A DNA stretch of 64,000 bases, taken from CAIVPM01 sp964477265. Lineage in GTDB: Bacteria; Bacteroidota; Bacteroidia; Chitinophagales; Chitinophagaceae. Location of the stretch: positions 1-64,000 of the forward strand of contig CAYZDJ010000001.1 in assembly GCA_964477265.1 (NCBI GenBank), written 5' to 3'. How positions within the stretch are numbered: position 1 is the first letter of the stretch; the number at the start of each line of letters is the position of its first letter. Position numbers and translations under genes: made by a program. Shown here one piece after another: positions 9,161 through 20,700 of this stretch. Below the pieces are notes generated by a model that was not told the origin of the DNA, made no database searches, and saw only the letters and a program-made list of their open reading frames with translations.

Positions 9161-10339
9161 TTAGTTTAAAATGTTGTTTGGTGTTAATGAATATTTATTA
9201 GTTTTTTCAAATGCTTTTTTTAAATCTATAATTAAATCATCAGCATTTTCCAATCCAACTGAAAGTCTGATGAGGCTGTCTGCAACCCCTGCTGCTTTTC
9301 GTTTATCAGATGGAATGGATTTGTGTGTCATTTGTGCAGGATGGCATAGTAAACTCTTAACGCCACCAAGGCTTTCAGCCAATTTAAAGAAATGTGTTGA
9401 AGTTACAAATGCAGTTGCAGCCTCAATGGTGTCATCTTTTAAAGTAAAGGAAACAACACCACCAAAACCTGATGATTGCTGCTTTGCAATATCATGGTTA
9501 GGATGATTTTTCAATCCAGGATAATAGACTTTATCTACTGCTTCGTGCTGTTCAAGATACTCAGCAATAACTTGTGCATTATCACAATGCTGTTGAACAC
9601 GCAAATGCAATGTCTCTAATCCTCTAATCACTAACCAACTGTCAAAAGGAGAGAGAATAGCACCACTTGCATTTTGAATGAATTTAATTTTCTCGCCCAG
9701 TTGCTTGTCTTTTGCCACCACAATTCCTGCAATTAAATCACAGTGCCCGCCTAAATATTTTGTTGCAGAGTGCACCACTAAATCTGCACCAAGTGCAAGT
9801 GGCTGCTGCAATGCAGGCGAAGCAAAAGTGTTGTCAACACACAGCAGGCAGTTATTTGTTTTAGCAATAGCTGCAATAGATTTTATGTCAGAAATCTTTA
9901 AAGTTGGATTGGTTGGAGTTTCTATCCAGATGAGTTTTGTTTTTGGTGAAACAGCGTTTACTACATTGGTTATATCTGTTGTATCAACATAATTAACTGT
10001 TATACCAAACTTCTCATAAATATGAGTAAACAGCCTGAATGCACCACCATAAATATCATCTACTGCAATAATTTCATCTCCACTTTTCAGCAATTTTAAT
10101 ACTGCATCTATTGCAGCCAAGCCACTTGCAAATGCAACACCAATACTGCCTTGCTCAGCTTCGCTGATAATTTGCTCAAGAATTAAACGAGTGGGATTGT
10201 TGGTGCGTGCATAATCAAAGCCCCTGTTTACTCCTGGTGATTCTTGCACATAGGTAGAAGTTTGATAGATAGGAACGCTAATGGAACCTGTTAATGGATC
10301 AACTGGAATGCTGTTGATTAATGCTGTTGTTTTGTTCAT
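9161..10339 (-). CDS. Cys/Met metabolism PLP enzyme (cystathionine gamma-synthase or related)
   Basis: This 392-residue member of the Cys/Met-metabolism PLP family has the PLP-lysine motif HSATKYLGGHCD with Lys194. It also has YARTNNPTR near 43-51 (cofactor phosphate contacts from the neighbouring subunit), ASGLAAIDAV near 71, and WIETPTNPTLK near 138. The family includes cystathionine gamma-synthase, gamma-lyase and O-acylhomoserine sulfhydrylase, which sequence motifs alone separate poorly. Position decides the likely role: it is the first gene after a SAM-I riboswitch and is coupled to homoserine dehydrogenase, so a methionine-biosynthetic reaction (O-acylhomoserine to cystathionine or homocysteine) is more likely than cysteine-forming lyase activity. 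Confidence 0.85.
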   Translation of the reverse strand: MNKTTALINSIPVDPLTGSISVPIYQTSTYVQESPGVNRGFDYARTNNPTRLILEQIISEAEQGSIGVAFASGLAAIDAVLKLLKSGDEIIAVDDIYGGAFRLFTHIYEKFGITVNYVDTTDITNVVNAVSPKTKLIWIETPTNPTLKISDIKSIAAIAKTNNCLLCVDNTFASPALQQPLALGADLVVHSATKYLGGHCDLIAGIVVAKDKQLGEKIKFIQNASGAILSPFDSWLVIRGLETLHLRVQQHCDNAQVIAEYLEQHEAVDKVYYPGLKNHPNHDIAKQQSSGFGGVVSFTLKDDTIEAATAFVTSTHFFKLAESLGGVKSLLCHPAQMTHKSIPSDKRKAAGVADSLIRLSVGLENADDLIIDLKKAFEKTNKYSLTPNNILN

Positions 10340-10418
10340 TTTACTTTTAGATTTAGTGTTAAAAAATAGTTGTTAAATTTTTTAAAACACTTATCAAAAG
10401 TGGCTTATCGGACAGAGC

Positions 10419-10452
10419 AAAAAAAAGCTCATCCGATAAATCAGATGAGCTT
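10419..10452 (-). terminator. Riboswitch attenuator (terminator) hairpin
   Basis: On the minus strand a 9-bp perfect stem (AAGCTCATC / GATGAGCTT, 10-base loop) is followed directly by eight T residues. It lies between the SAM-I aptamer and the metB-like start, the position of an expression-platform terminator. A second stem overlaps it: TTATCGGA (10432-10439 read on minus) can pair with TCCGATAA (10405-10412), with an inner GAGC/GCTC pair. That hairpin would use the terminator's 3' arm and place the T tract in its loop. Confidence 0.85.
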
Positions 10453-10510
10453 AATATCATTAAGTACTAATATTTCTATTATGTATTTTTTAAAAAAGGC
10501 TACTCTCTGA

Positions 10511-10624
10511 CTTATCTCTATCAGCTTACGCTGAATTGGAGTTGGCACCTTCTTTTCCAACAGAGTAGTTGGAAAGGGTTGCCAAGGCTTCACAGGGCCA
10601 TGTCCCTCTGCCTTTCTTGATAAG
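10511..10624 (-). promoter_or_regulatory. SAM-I (S-box) riboswitch aptamer
   Basis: Read on the minus strand the element has the full S-box layout. P1 is CTTATC paired with GATAAG. The conserved core AGAGGGACATGGCCC and TGTGAAGCCTTGGCAACC follows. A variable P3 hairpin is built on CCAAC/GTTGG, then comes AGGTGCCAACTCCAATTC. P4 is TCAGCGTAAGCTGA. SAM binding stabilises P1; here that should favour the terminator at 10419-10452 and switch off the trans-sulfuration and homoserine dehydrogenase genes when methionine/SAM is plentiful. The match to the S-box consensus is near complete by eye. Confidence 0.95.
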
Positions 10625-10645
10625 TATTTTATTAAAGAACTTGTG

Positions 10646-10680
10646 CAAAGATGTGAGGTTAATTTTCAAACTACCAAAAA
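10646..10680 (-). promoter_or_regulatory. Bacteroidota-type promoter for the SAM-riboswitch operon
   Basis: On the minus strand TTG at 10677-10675 is followed after 21 bp by CATCTTTG at 10653-10646, seven of eight matches to the TAnnTTTG -7 box of the main Bacteroidota sigma factor. Transcription would start a few bases later, about 15 nt before the riboswitch P1 stem, as expected for an S-box leader. Confidence 0.55.
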
Positions 10681-10748
10681 AAATATTTTATCTTTACGCT
10701 TGTATCTTTTTTTAAAACGCTACAACTCAACAACAGCAAGCATTTACA

Positions 10749-11675
10749 ATGAATAAAAAAATTACGGTAAAGTGTCCTGCCACTATAGCAAATTTTGTTT
10801 GTGGTTTTGACATTATGGGATTTGCAGTTAATGACCCTTATGATATTTTTACTGTTTCAATAACAGATAAACCTGGAATTGAAATTATAAATGAAGATGC
10901 TTTTAACCTGCCAGTTGATGCAAGCAAAAATGTTAGTGGAGTTGCATTGCAGGAAATGTTAAACGAAACAAAAGATGTAAAAGGGTTTCAGATAATCAGT
11001 AAAAAAAGTATTAAACCTGGAAGTGGTATTGGTAGCAGTGCTGCCAGTGCTGCTGGTGTTGTGGTTGCTGCAAATCATTTGCTCAATAATCGTTTTAGTA
11101 AAGCAGAGTTGGTGCAGTTTGCTATGTTTGGAGAAAAACTGGCAAGTGGGGTTAAGCATGCAGATAATATTGCTCCAGCCATTTATGGTGGCACAACTCT
11201 TATTCGTTCTATATTTCCTTTAGATATAGTTTCTATTCCTTCACCAGATTTATTTGTTACAATCATTCATCCACAAATTGAAGTAAAAACCTCAGATGCA
11301 CGGAATATATTAAAGCATACAATTCCTTTAAAAGATGCAGTAAAACAATGGGGAAATATTGCAGGATTAACAACAGCATTGATAACTCAGGATTATGATT
11401 TGCTTGCGAGAAGTATGGTAGATGTTGTAGTGGAGCCATTACGTAGTAAACTTATTCCACATTATTATGATGTAAAAAATGCAGGCTTAAATGCTGGGGC
11501 TTTAGGTGGTGGAATCAGTGGTAGTGGACCTAGTATTTTTATGCTGAGTAAAACTGCTGAAACAGCTGCTGCTGTTGAGCTTGCAATGAGGAATGTTTAT
11601 GCTGAAACCAGTATTGAATTTCATACTCATGTTACTACAGTAAATAAAACTGGTGTGCAGATAATTGAGGATTAA
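10749..11675 (+). CDS. thrB: Homoserine kinase
   Basis: This 308-residue GHMP-superfamily kinase phosphorylates homoserine to O-phosphohomoserine, the committed step to threonine. The ATP-binding motif 2 is PGSGIGSSAASA at residues 90-101. The N-terminal VKCPATIANFVCGFDIMG matches the ThrB start (family P-A-T-x-A-N-x-G-x-G-F-D, here with VCGFD). The C-terminal LGGGISGSGPSIFML motif is typical of the fold. The gene diverges from the SAM-controlled operon, so the threonine arm is not under that riboswitch while homoserine supply is. A terminator shared with the giant PKD gene follows. Confidence 0.92.
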   Translation: MNKKITVKCPATIANFVCGFDIMGFAVNDPYDIFTVSITDKPGIEIINEDAFNLPVDASKNVSGVALQEMLNETKDVKGFQIISKKSIKPGSGIGSSAASAAGVVVAANHLLNNRFSKAELVQFAMFGEKLASGVKHADNIAPAIYGGTTLIRSIFPLDIVSIPSPDLFVTIIHPQIEVKTSDARNILKHTIPLKDAVKQWGNIAGLTTALITQDYDLLARSMVDVVVEPLRSKLIPHYYDVKNAGLNAGALGGGISGSGPSIFMLSKTAETAAAVELAMRNVYAETSIEFHTHVTTVNKTGVQIIED

Positions 11676-11721
11676 ATATTCTTAGTAAAGAAAATTTTGG
11701 AATACAATAATTGAATAAAAC

Positions 11722-11760
11722 AAAAAGGTGCTACAACTAAAATAGTTGTAACACCTTTTG
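11722..11760. terminator. Bidirectional intrinsic terminator
   Basis: An inverted repeat (AAAGGTG-C-TACAACT / AGTTGTA-ACACCTTT with a short loop) lies between the convergent homoserine kinase and giant PKD genes. T-rich sequence follows it on the plus strand and the A run gives T's on the minus strand. Confidence 0.8.
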
Positions 11761-11779
11761 TGGTTCCTCAAAAAAAGAG

Positions 11780-14700
11780 TTAATTCAGTTTTACAAATAA
11801 GTTCCTTGCTATGCTTGTGCCAAGATGATTAATAACTTCAATAGCATACATTTCAGGTTGCAACGCACTTACGTCTAATTTAACAATCTGGTTAGCTGCA
11901 GTATATTTGAAAGGAATATCTTTTACTAACTGTCCAACACTATTTACAATTCTTATTCTCACATTTTCATTAACAGGGTTATTGAAATACATATTAATAA
12001 AGCTGCGTGTTGGGTTTGGATACAACAATAAATTATTGCTATTTCCACTAGATGGCAATCCTTTGTTTGCAACTATTACAATGCTGTCTGTTTTTGCTTT
12101 ACAGCCATCTGCTGTTATAGCTTCTGCATAATAACTTCCAGGTTTAGTAAAGTCAACAACTACTTTATTGTTTGGCGTTAAACCTATATAATTTCCGTTA
12201 TAATACCATTTAACACCTACTGCATTGGCACTTGCTGTTGCAGTTAATGTTGTTGTTTGTGTTGGAATTAATACTGTAGGACCAGTGACAGTAGCTTTAA
12301 CTGTAGGTGCTGGTAATACAACAGTTGTTACCACAAACCTTGGCGATTCACAAGTTGGCAATGTTGTATTGGTAACCCAATACTGATATGTGCCAGGTAA
12401 ATTTGTTGGTGGAGTAGGTGCTATGGCAGAGCCAATACCAGTTACAGCATTGTCATACCATTTAACTGTTGATCCAATAGCACTTAAAGGTCTCGAAACA
12501 TCATATTGACAATATGTATAATCACTTACATACAAAGGTGGTGGTGGTGGTGGGTCAACTTTTAGCGTAACTGTATTACTTGTAAAGCTGCCACAAGGAA
12601 ATACTGCAGCAAGCTTGTAATATCCATTGTCAACTGTTGAAACATTGTTTAGTGTTAAAGTATCATCAGTGGCACCAGGTATTGCTATGCCATTTTTAAA
12701 CCATTGGTAAGTAAATGCTGCGTTAGAGAATGCAGCTGCACTTAAAATTACATTCTTGCCAATGCAGGTTGTAACGCTTTCAGGTTGTTTTGTATATGTT
12801 AAGTTACTGATGGTAACAGTTGCGTTGCCTGGTAAATCTGCTTCACCTGCTGTGCACAATGCATCCTTTACTTGCACCAGCCTATATGTTGTAGTAACAT
12901 CTGGTATTACTGTAAAGCTATATGTTGTGGTTGCAATATTGCTAATAGTTCTGTTTACATTGCCATCATTATACGTAAAGCTAAATGGAGGTGTGCCAGT
13001 AAATGCAACTGATAATATTGCTGAAGTGCCTTTGCATATTGCAACAGAGCCACTGATTGTACCACCAGGCTTAGGATAAACTGTTACAGGTTGTATCACG
13101 CTATCCATGCAACCAGTTGCAATAATTGTAGAAACAAGTTTTACATTAAATGTTCCTGCGGTTGAATAAGTTTTTGTAACCGTATTGCCATTTGCAGTTG
13201 TGCCATCTCCAAAACTCCAGGTATTGCTTATTGCAAGTGTACCTGCAGTTGATGTACTTGTGAAAGTAAAGTTGTTGCCATTAATGCAATTCAATACAGC
13301 AGTTTGTGTATAAGACGTTTTTGGTTTTGGAAGAACAGTTGTAGTCTTGGTTATACTATCTGCACAACCAGGAGCTGTTGCGACATACAATTTAATGGAA
13401 TAGTTGCCAGCATTGCTGAATGTATGAAGTGGATTGATATTAACATCGCCACTTGAGTCGCCAAAGTTCCAGTTGTTTGTAATAATGTTTCCTGTTGAAG
13501 TATTTGTGAAAGTGAAAACACCTGCACATGTATTTGGTGATGCTACAGTAAAGTTGGCTACTGGCTTGTTTGCAATAAAAATAGTCTGGCTCGCACTGTC
13601 TCTGCAATTGCCATCATTAATAGCAACAAGGGTTACAGTGTATGTGCCTGCAGTTGTGTAAGCATGTGAAGGGTTGCTGTTTATTGTTGTTGTTCCATCC
13701 CCAAATCTCCAAATATAGCTAGCAGTTATACCAGTTGTTTTATTAGTAAATGCAATAGCAGTATCTGTACATTGTTTATTGCTATAAACAAATGCTGCCA
13801 AAGGTTTGCTATTTACTGTTACAAATTTTATAACACTATCAACACATCCATTGCTGTTGGTTGCAGTCAATACAACCCTGTAAATACCTGCATTGGCATA
13901 AGTTTTTATAGCATTGGTTTGTGTAGTGTAATTACTGTCTCCAAAATTCCACAAATAACTTACTCCACTTAAATTAACTGATGTATTAGTGAATGTAAAT
14001 AGGTTGCCACTGATACATTGGTTATTGTTATTAATGGTAAATGCAGCATCTGGTTTATTGTTTACAACAATTGTTTGCGATGAAGTAGCACTACAACCAC
14101 TTGCACTTGCAACAGTTAAAGTAATGGTATATGTTCCTGAACTTGTATAACTATGTGTTGTGTTTGCAGTTGTTGCAGTTGTTCCATCTCCAAAATTCCA
14201 TATATAACTGGCAGCATTGGTAGAGTAGTTTACAAATGTGAAATTATTTGTATTTATACATTGATTGCTGTTGCCACCAATTGCAAATAGTGATGTTGGC
14301 TTATTAGCAATAGCTATGCTTTGTTTGGTAGTATCGCTACAGCCATTGCTGTTAGTTGTAATTAATGTAACTACATAAGTTCCTGCATTGGTATAAGTGT
14401 GTACAGGGTTTGGTTGAGCAGATAAAATGTTATCTCCAAAGTCCCACACATAGCTTGTTGCATTAGTTGATGTATTGTTTGGACTAATAGTATTATTGCT
14501 TGTGCAAGCATTGTAATTAGATAAATTGAATGATGCAGTTGGTTTTGAAAGTATAGTAACAGTTGCAATGCTTGATGAGCTGCAACCAGCACTATTGCTC
14601 ACTGTTAGCGTAACTGTAAATGTTCCTGAACCAGTGTATGTATGTGATGGAGAATTTAGTGTTGAAGTTGCACCATCACCAAAATTCCACGCGTAACTAC

Positions 14701-17700
14701 TAGCATTTACACTATTGTTTACAAATGAAAAATTATTGTTGCCAGTACATTGTGTTGCATTATTTGCAATCGTAAATATTGCTGTTGGTTTGCTTATAGT
14801 TGTTACTGTTTTTGATATAGTTTCGCTGCAACCATTACTGTTAGTAGCTGTTAAAGTAATTGTGTATGTGCCTGCCGTTGAGTATGTAACAGTAGGACTT
14901 GTCTGGTTGCTTAAAACTCCATTTCCAAAATCCCACAAATAATTTGTTGCACCAGTTGAAGTATTGGCTAACGTAACTGTGTTACCACTTGTGCAGGCAT
15001 TAAAGTTATTAAAATTAAATGCAGCAGTTGGTTTCGCTACAACTGTTACTGAGCTTGAGCTTGAAGCTGTACATCCAGTTGCACTTGTTACAACTAAAGT
15101 TACTGTATAAGTTCCTGCAGTTGTGTAACTGTGTGTTGGAGAATTTGAAGCAGAAGTTGTTCCATCTCCAAAACTCCATGCATAGCTACTTGTATTTGTT
15201 GAGTTATCGTTAAACGAATAAGAGTTGTTAGTTACACATTGGTTACCACCAACTACTGTAAATGCTGCTATTGGTTTAGTTACAGTAGTTACAGTTTGTG
15301 TGGCAACATCGCTGCAACCATTGCTATTAGTAGCTGTTAGCGTTATAGTATAAGTTCCAGCAGTTGAATAAGTAACAGTTGGATTTGCCTGGTTGCTTAA
15401 AACTCCATTACCAAAATCCCACAAATAACTTGTTGCACCAGTTGATGTATTGGTTAACGAAACTGTGTTACCACTTGTGCAAACATTAAAGTTATTTAAG
15501 CTAAATGCAGCAGTTGGTTTTGCTACAACTGTTACTGTGCCTGTGCTTGACGTTGTACAACCATTTTCATTTGATGCTGTTAATGTTACAGTAAATGTTC
15601 CTGCTGTTGCATAGCTGTGTGTTGGGTTAGGTAGGGTTGAGGTTGCACCATCTCCAAAACTCCATATATAGTTTGTTGCGTTTATTGAAGCATTTGTAAA
15701 TAAATAAGAGTTGTTAGTTACACATTGGCTGCCACCAGTAACAGTAAATGCAGCAGTTGGCTTGCTTGTAAATGTTACAGTTTGTGTAACAATATCATTG
15801 CAGCCATTACTATGATTGGCTGTTAATGTAATGGTGTATGTTCCTTGTGTTGAATAAGTATGCACAGGTGTAGCAAGACTTGAATTTACACCATCTCCAA
15901 AATCCCAGATATAGCTTGTGGCATTTGTAGAAGCATTCGAAAAATTAAGTGTAAGATTGTTTGTGCAATTTGTAGCTCCACTGTAACTAAAGTTAGCAGT
16001 TGGGCTTGCATTTACAACAATACTTTGCTTTGCACTATCAGCACAGCCATTGGAGTTTGTAACAACTAAAGTTGCATTGTAAGTGCCAGTGTTCAAATAA
16101 CTGTGTGTTGGAGAAATAGTAGTTGTGCCAACACCATCTCCAAAACTCCATGCATGGTTTGCAGCATTTGCAGAAGTGTTACTAAAGCTGAAGCTATTGC
16201 CAGTAAAGCATTGTGTGCTATTGTTTACATTGAACGATGCAACAGGCAATGCTGCAATATTTACAATTCGCGATGCTGTATCGCTACAGCCACCTGCATT
16301 TTTAACAATTAAACTCACAGTGTATTTGCCATCATTTACATATGTGTTAGATGGGCTGTAAGCTAATGATGTATTACCATCTCCAAAGTTCCAGTTAATG
16401 GTAGAAATATTTGTGCTAGTATTATTAAATGCCACTGTTTTTGAATTTGTACACAAAGGACTAGCTATATTAAATTGGGCAAAAGGCTTAGCTAAAACAG
16501 TAACAGTTGTTGTTGCAGTATCATTGCAGTTTGTATTTGCATTAATAGCAATTAATTTAACTGTATAAGTTCCTGCACTGCCGTAAACCTTTGTGGCATT
16601 CAATTGTGTTGATGTTGTGCCATCACCAAATTGCCAAATATATTGCAATGTACCACTTGAAATACTGCTTGTGTTTGTAAATGAGTAAGAATTATTGTTT
16701 GCACATTGTGTAATATTATTTACTGTGAATGCCGCTATTGGTTTTGCAGATAATGTAATTGTTTTCTTTGTAGAATCTGTGCAGCCATTAGCGTTTGAAA
16801 CAATTAAAGTTATAGTATAAGTTCCAGCAGCAGCATATGTTTTACTAACAAAAGCACCGGTTGCATTTGTTCCATCTCCAAAATCCCATGATATGTTAGT
16901 AACATTGGTTGATGTACTTTGTGCTGTTATGCTGTTATTGTTATTACAGTTGCTAAAATTAATTAAGTTAAATGCTGCCACAGGTTTTGCTGCAACAGTT
17001 ATGCTTTGCGAAGTTGTGTCCTTACAACCATTGCTATTTGTAACAATTAGCACAACATTGTATGTGCCTGCATTTGTGTATGCTTTGGTTGGACTTTGCA
17101 TAAATGAGAATGTAGCATCTCCAAAAGTCCACAAGTAAGTTGCACTTGCAGCATTGCTTATAGATGTATTATTAAACGTAAAGCTGTTGTTGCAAGATGT
17201 GGAAACAGTTGTGGTAAATTGTGCAATAGGTTTAGTAACGAAGCTGATTGACTTGGTAATGCTGTCAGAACAACCATTGCTGTTGGTTGCTACTAATTTT
17301 ACATTGTAAGTTCCTGTTGCTGTATAAGTATGTGATGGAGAAATTAAAGTTGAAGTATTTCCATCTCCAAAATACCATTTATAGTTTATAGCATTTGTTG
17401 TAGTATTAATGAAATTGAATGTATTGCCATTGCTGCAATTATTAAAGTTTGGAATACTGAAAGAAGCAACAGGCTTGGCAACAACAGTTACAGTTTGCGT
17501 TACTGAATCTTTACAGCCTCCTGCATTTGATACAACTAATTTAATTGTAAATGTACCTGATGTAGCATAGTTTTTTATTGGACTAGCAAAAGTTGAAGTA
17601 GTGCCATCGCCAAAACTCCAACTATAAATTGTTGCATTAACAGAGTTGTTTGTAATGATAACATTATTGCTGTTTGAACATGTTGAATTTGGTGTTGCAG

Positions 17701-20700
17701 TAAATGCAGCAGCTGCAATGCCAGTAAACGCTACTGTTTGCGATGAAGAATCTTTGCAGCCATTGATGTTTGTTACAACTTGCTTGATTATATAAATTCC
17801 TGCTGTACTATAAATTTTCGTTGGGTTTTGTAATGATGAATTTGTGCCATCACCAAAATCATAATAATAGGTTGAGCCATTTGTTGCAGCGTCAACAATT
17901 GTTATTGTTCTGTTAGAAGTGCAACCTGTAATTCCTGTAAAGCTAAACATTGATTTAGGTGCTGCTAAAGTTGTAATACTTGTTGATATTGAATCTTTAC
18001 AACCATTGGTATTCGTAACAATCAACTTCACAATAAATGCACCTGCACTTGTGTAAATGTGCGTTGGCGAGGTTTGTGTTGAAGTTGTAGCATCTCCAAA
18101 GCTCCATAAATTGCTTATGGCATTTGTTGAATTATTCGTAAATACAAAGCCATTTGTATTTAAGCATTGTGCGTTATTATTTACACTAAAAGACGCTGTT
18201 GGGGCATTTGTAAATGTTATGGTTTGTGTTGATGAATCTTTACAGCCATTGATGCTTGTTACAATTTGTTTAATAATGTATGTTCCTGTTGCTGCGTATG
18301 TTTTCACAGGATTTTGCAGTGATGAGTTTGTGCCATCACCAAAGTCATAGTAATAAGTTGTGCCATTGGTTGATGCATCTGCAATAGTTATAGTTCTGTT
18401 ATTGGTGCAACCTGTAAGTCCTGTATGATTGAAAGCAGATACAGGATTTGTTAATACTTCAATAGTTGTAGATAATGAATCTTTGCAACCATTTGCATTT
18501 GTTACAACAAGTTTTGCGATAAATGTTCCTGCACTGGTATAAACATGTGTTGGGGAATTTAATGTTGATGTAGCACCATCACCAAAGCTCCAGGCACTAC
18601 TTATAATATTGCTTGAATTATTTGTAAATGAAAAACTGTTTCCATTCATGCATTGGCTATTACTATTTATTGCAAATGCTGCTGTTGACAAATCATTAAA
18701 TGTAACAGTTTGTATAGAAGAATCTTTACAGCCATTTGCACCTGTAACTATTTGTTTAATGATGTATGTTCCAGCTGTAGTGTAAATTTTTATCGGATTT
18801 TGTAATGATGAATTAGTACCATCTCCAAAATCATAATAAAATGTAGCTGCATTTGTTGAGTTATCAACTATGTTTATTGTTCTTGCAGGAGTACAGCCAG
18901 TTGCACCAGTATAGCTAAATGCAGATGTAGGGCTTGCTAATACAGAAATGTTTGTAGTTGTGCTATCCTTGCATCCATTTGTGTTTGTTACTACAAGTTT
19001 TATTGTGTAGTTGCCATTGTTTGTGTAAGAATGTACTGGTGAACTTTGAGTTGATAATGCACCATCGCCAAAACTCCAAACGCTGCTAATGGAATTGAAA
19101 GAAGTATTTGTTAATACGAAGTTATTTCCTTTTAAACATTGACTAATATCGTTAACATTAAATGCAGCAACTGGTAAATTAGTTAATGTAACTACTAGAA
19201 AAGTTGAATCTTTGCAACCATTAGCATTTGTTACAACTTGTTTAATTGTATAAGTCCCTATTGATGAATATGTTTTTGTTGGTGCTGTAAATGTTGAAGT
19301 AGTGCCATCACCAAACTCATAGTAATAGCTTGTTGCATTGGTTGCAGTGCTATTAATACTGATAGTTTTGTTTGCAGTACAATTAGCTGCAATAATATTA
19401 AAATTGGCTACTGGCTTAGGGTTAATACTGATTGTATTTGAAATAGAATCCTTGCAACCATTTGCATTTGTTACTACAAGCTTTACTATATATGTGCCGG
19501 TATTGGCATAAGTATATAATGGTGAGTTTGCAGTAGAGCTTCCCCCATCTCCAAAAGTCCATTGTGAACTGGCATAGTTTGCTGAATTATTTGTGAAGCT
19601 AAATGCTGGATTGACACATTGGTTATTTGATGTAAAACTAAATGCAGCACTTGGTTTTTCAGTAAATGTTATTTGTTTTGTAATACTGTCTTTGCAGCCT
19701 GCTGCACTGGTAACAACTAATTTTATATTATATGTTCCATAGGCAGCATAAACCTTTGTAACGCTTGCAGCTGTTGATATGTCTCCATCACCAAAGCTCC
19801 ATAAATAAGTATTACCAACTCCTGTTGTAGTATTATCTAATGCTACAGATAAATTTGAACTGCATAGTGTATTGCCAATAATATTGAACGATGGAATTGG
19901 TTTTGGTAAAATAGTTATTGTTCTTGTTGTACTATCCTTGCAACCATTAATATTTGATGCAATTAGTTTTACTGTGTAAGTTCCAACGCTTGTATAAGTT
20001 ACAACAGGATTTGTGGCAAATGAAAAACTACCATCACCAAAAGTCCACGTATAACTTACAGCATTTGAAGAAGTATTAATAAAGTTGATACTATTACTAT
20101 TTACACATTGTGGCAAACTGCTGAAAGTAAAGTCTGCTGTAGGTTTTGGACTAAGTGTAATAGTTTTAGTAGCACTATCTACACAAGTAAAGCTTGCATC
20201 GTAAGCATAGTATTTTATAGTGTAAGTGCCAGTTGTTGAGTATGTATGTGCAGTAGAAAAAATATCACTCGCACCACTTCCGTCTCCAAAATTCCATGCA
20301 GAGAAAACTGTATTGCCTGTGTTTGTTTGTGCAAACTGCACAGTCAAATTATTGCAAGCGTTAAATGATGCAGTAAATGCAGCATTAGGGCTTTGAGACA
20401 CAGTAACACTATGCGTAACACTGTCTTTGCAACCACTTGCATTTGTTACAATTTGTTTTACATTAAATGTTCCTGCATTTGCATAAGTTTTTGGCGAAGG
20501 TGTTTGCTGTGTTGAGAAAGAGCCATCGCCAAAATACCACATATAAGAAACAGCGTTTAAAGAAGTGTTATTAAAACTAAACGCATTTCCATTTAAGCAT
20601 TGTGTAGCATTGGTTGTAGTAAAGGCTGCTGTGGGGTTTGAGCTAAAAGTTATTACTTTTGTTGCAATGTCCTCGCAATAAACTGGTGCTGTATTAAAAG

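Noticed and set aside
12756..18350. Many plus-strand open frames of 65-110 codons, some rich in Val/Leu or Cys
   Set aside because: They lie antisense to the giant PKD gene and recur because the repeat units recur. They have no start context or known motifs, and the sense frame is plainly coding.
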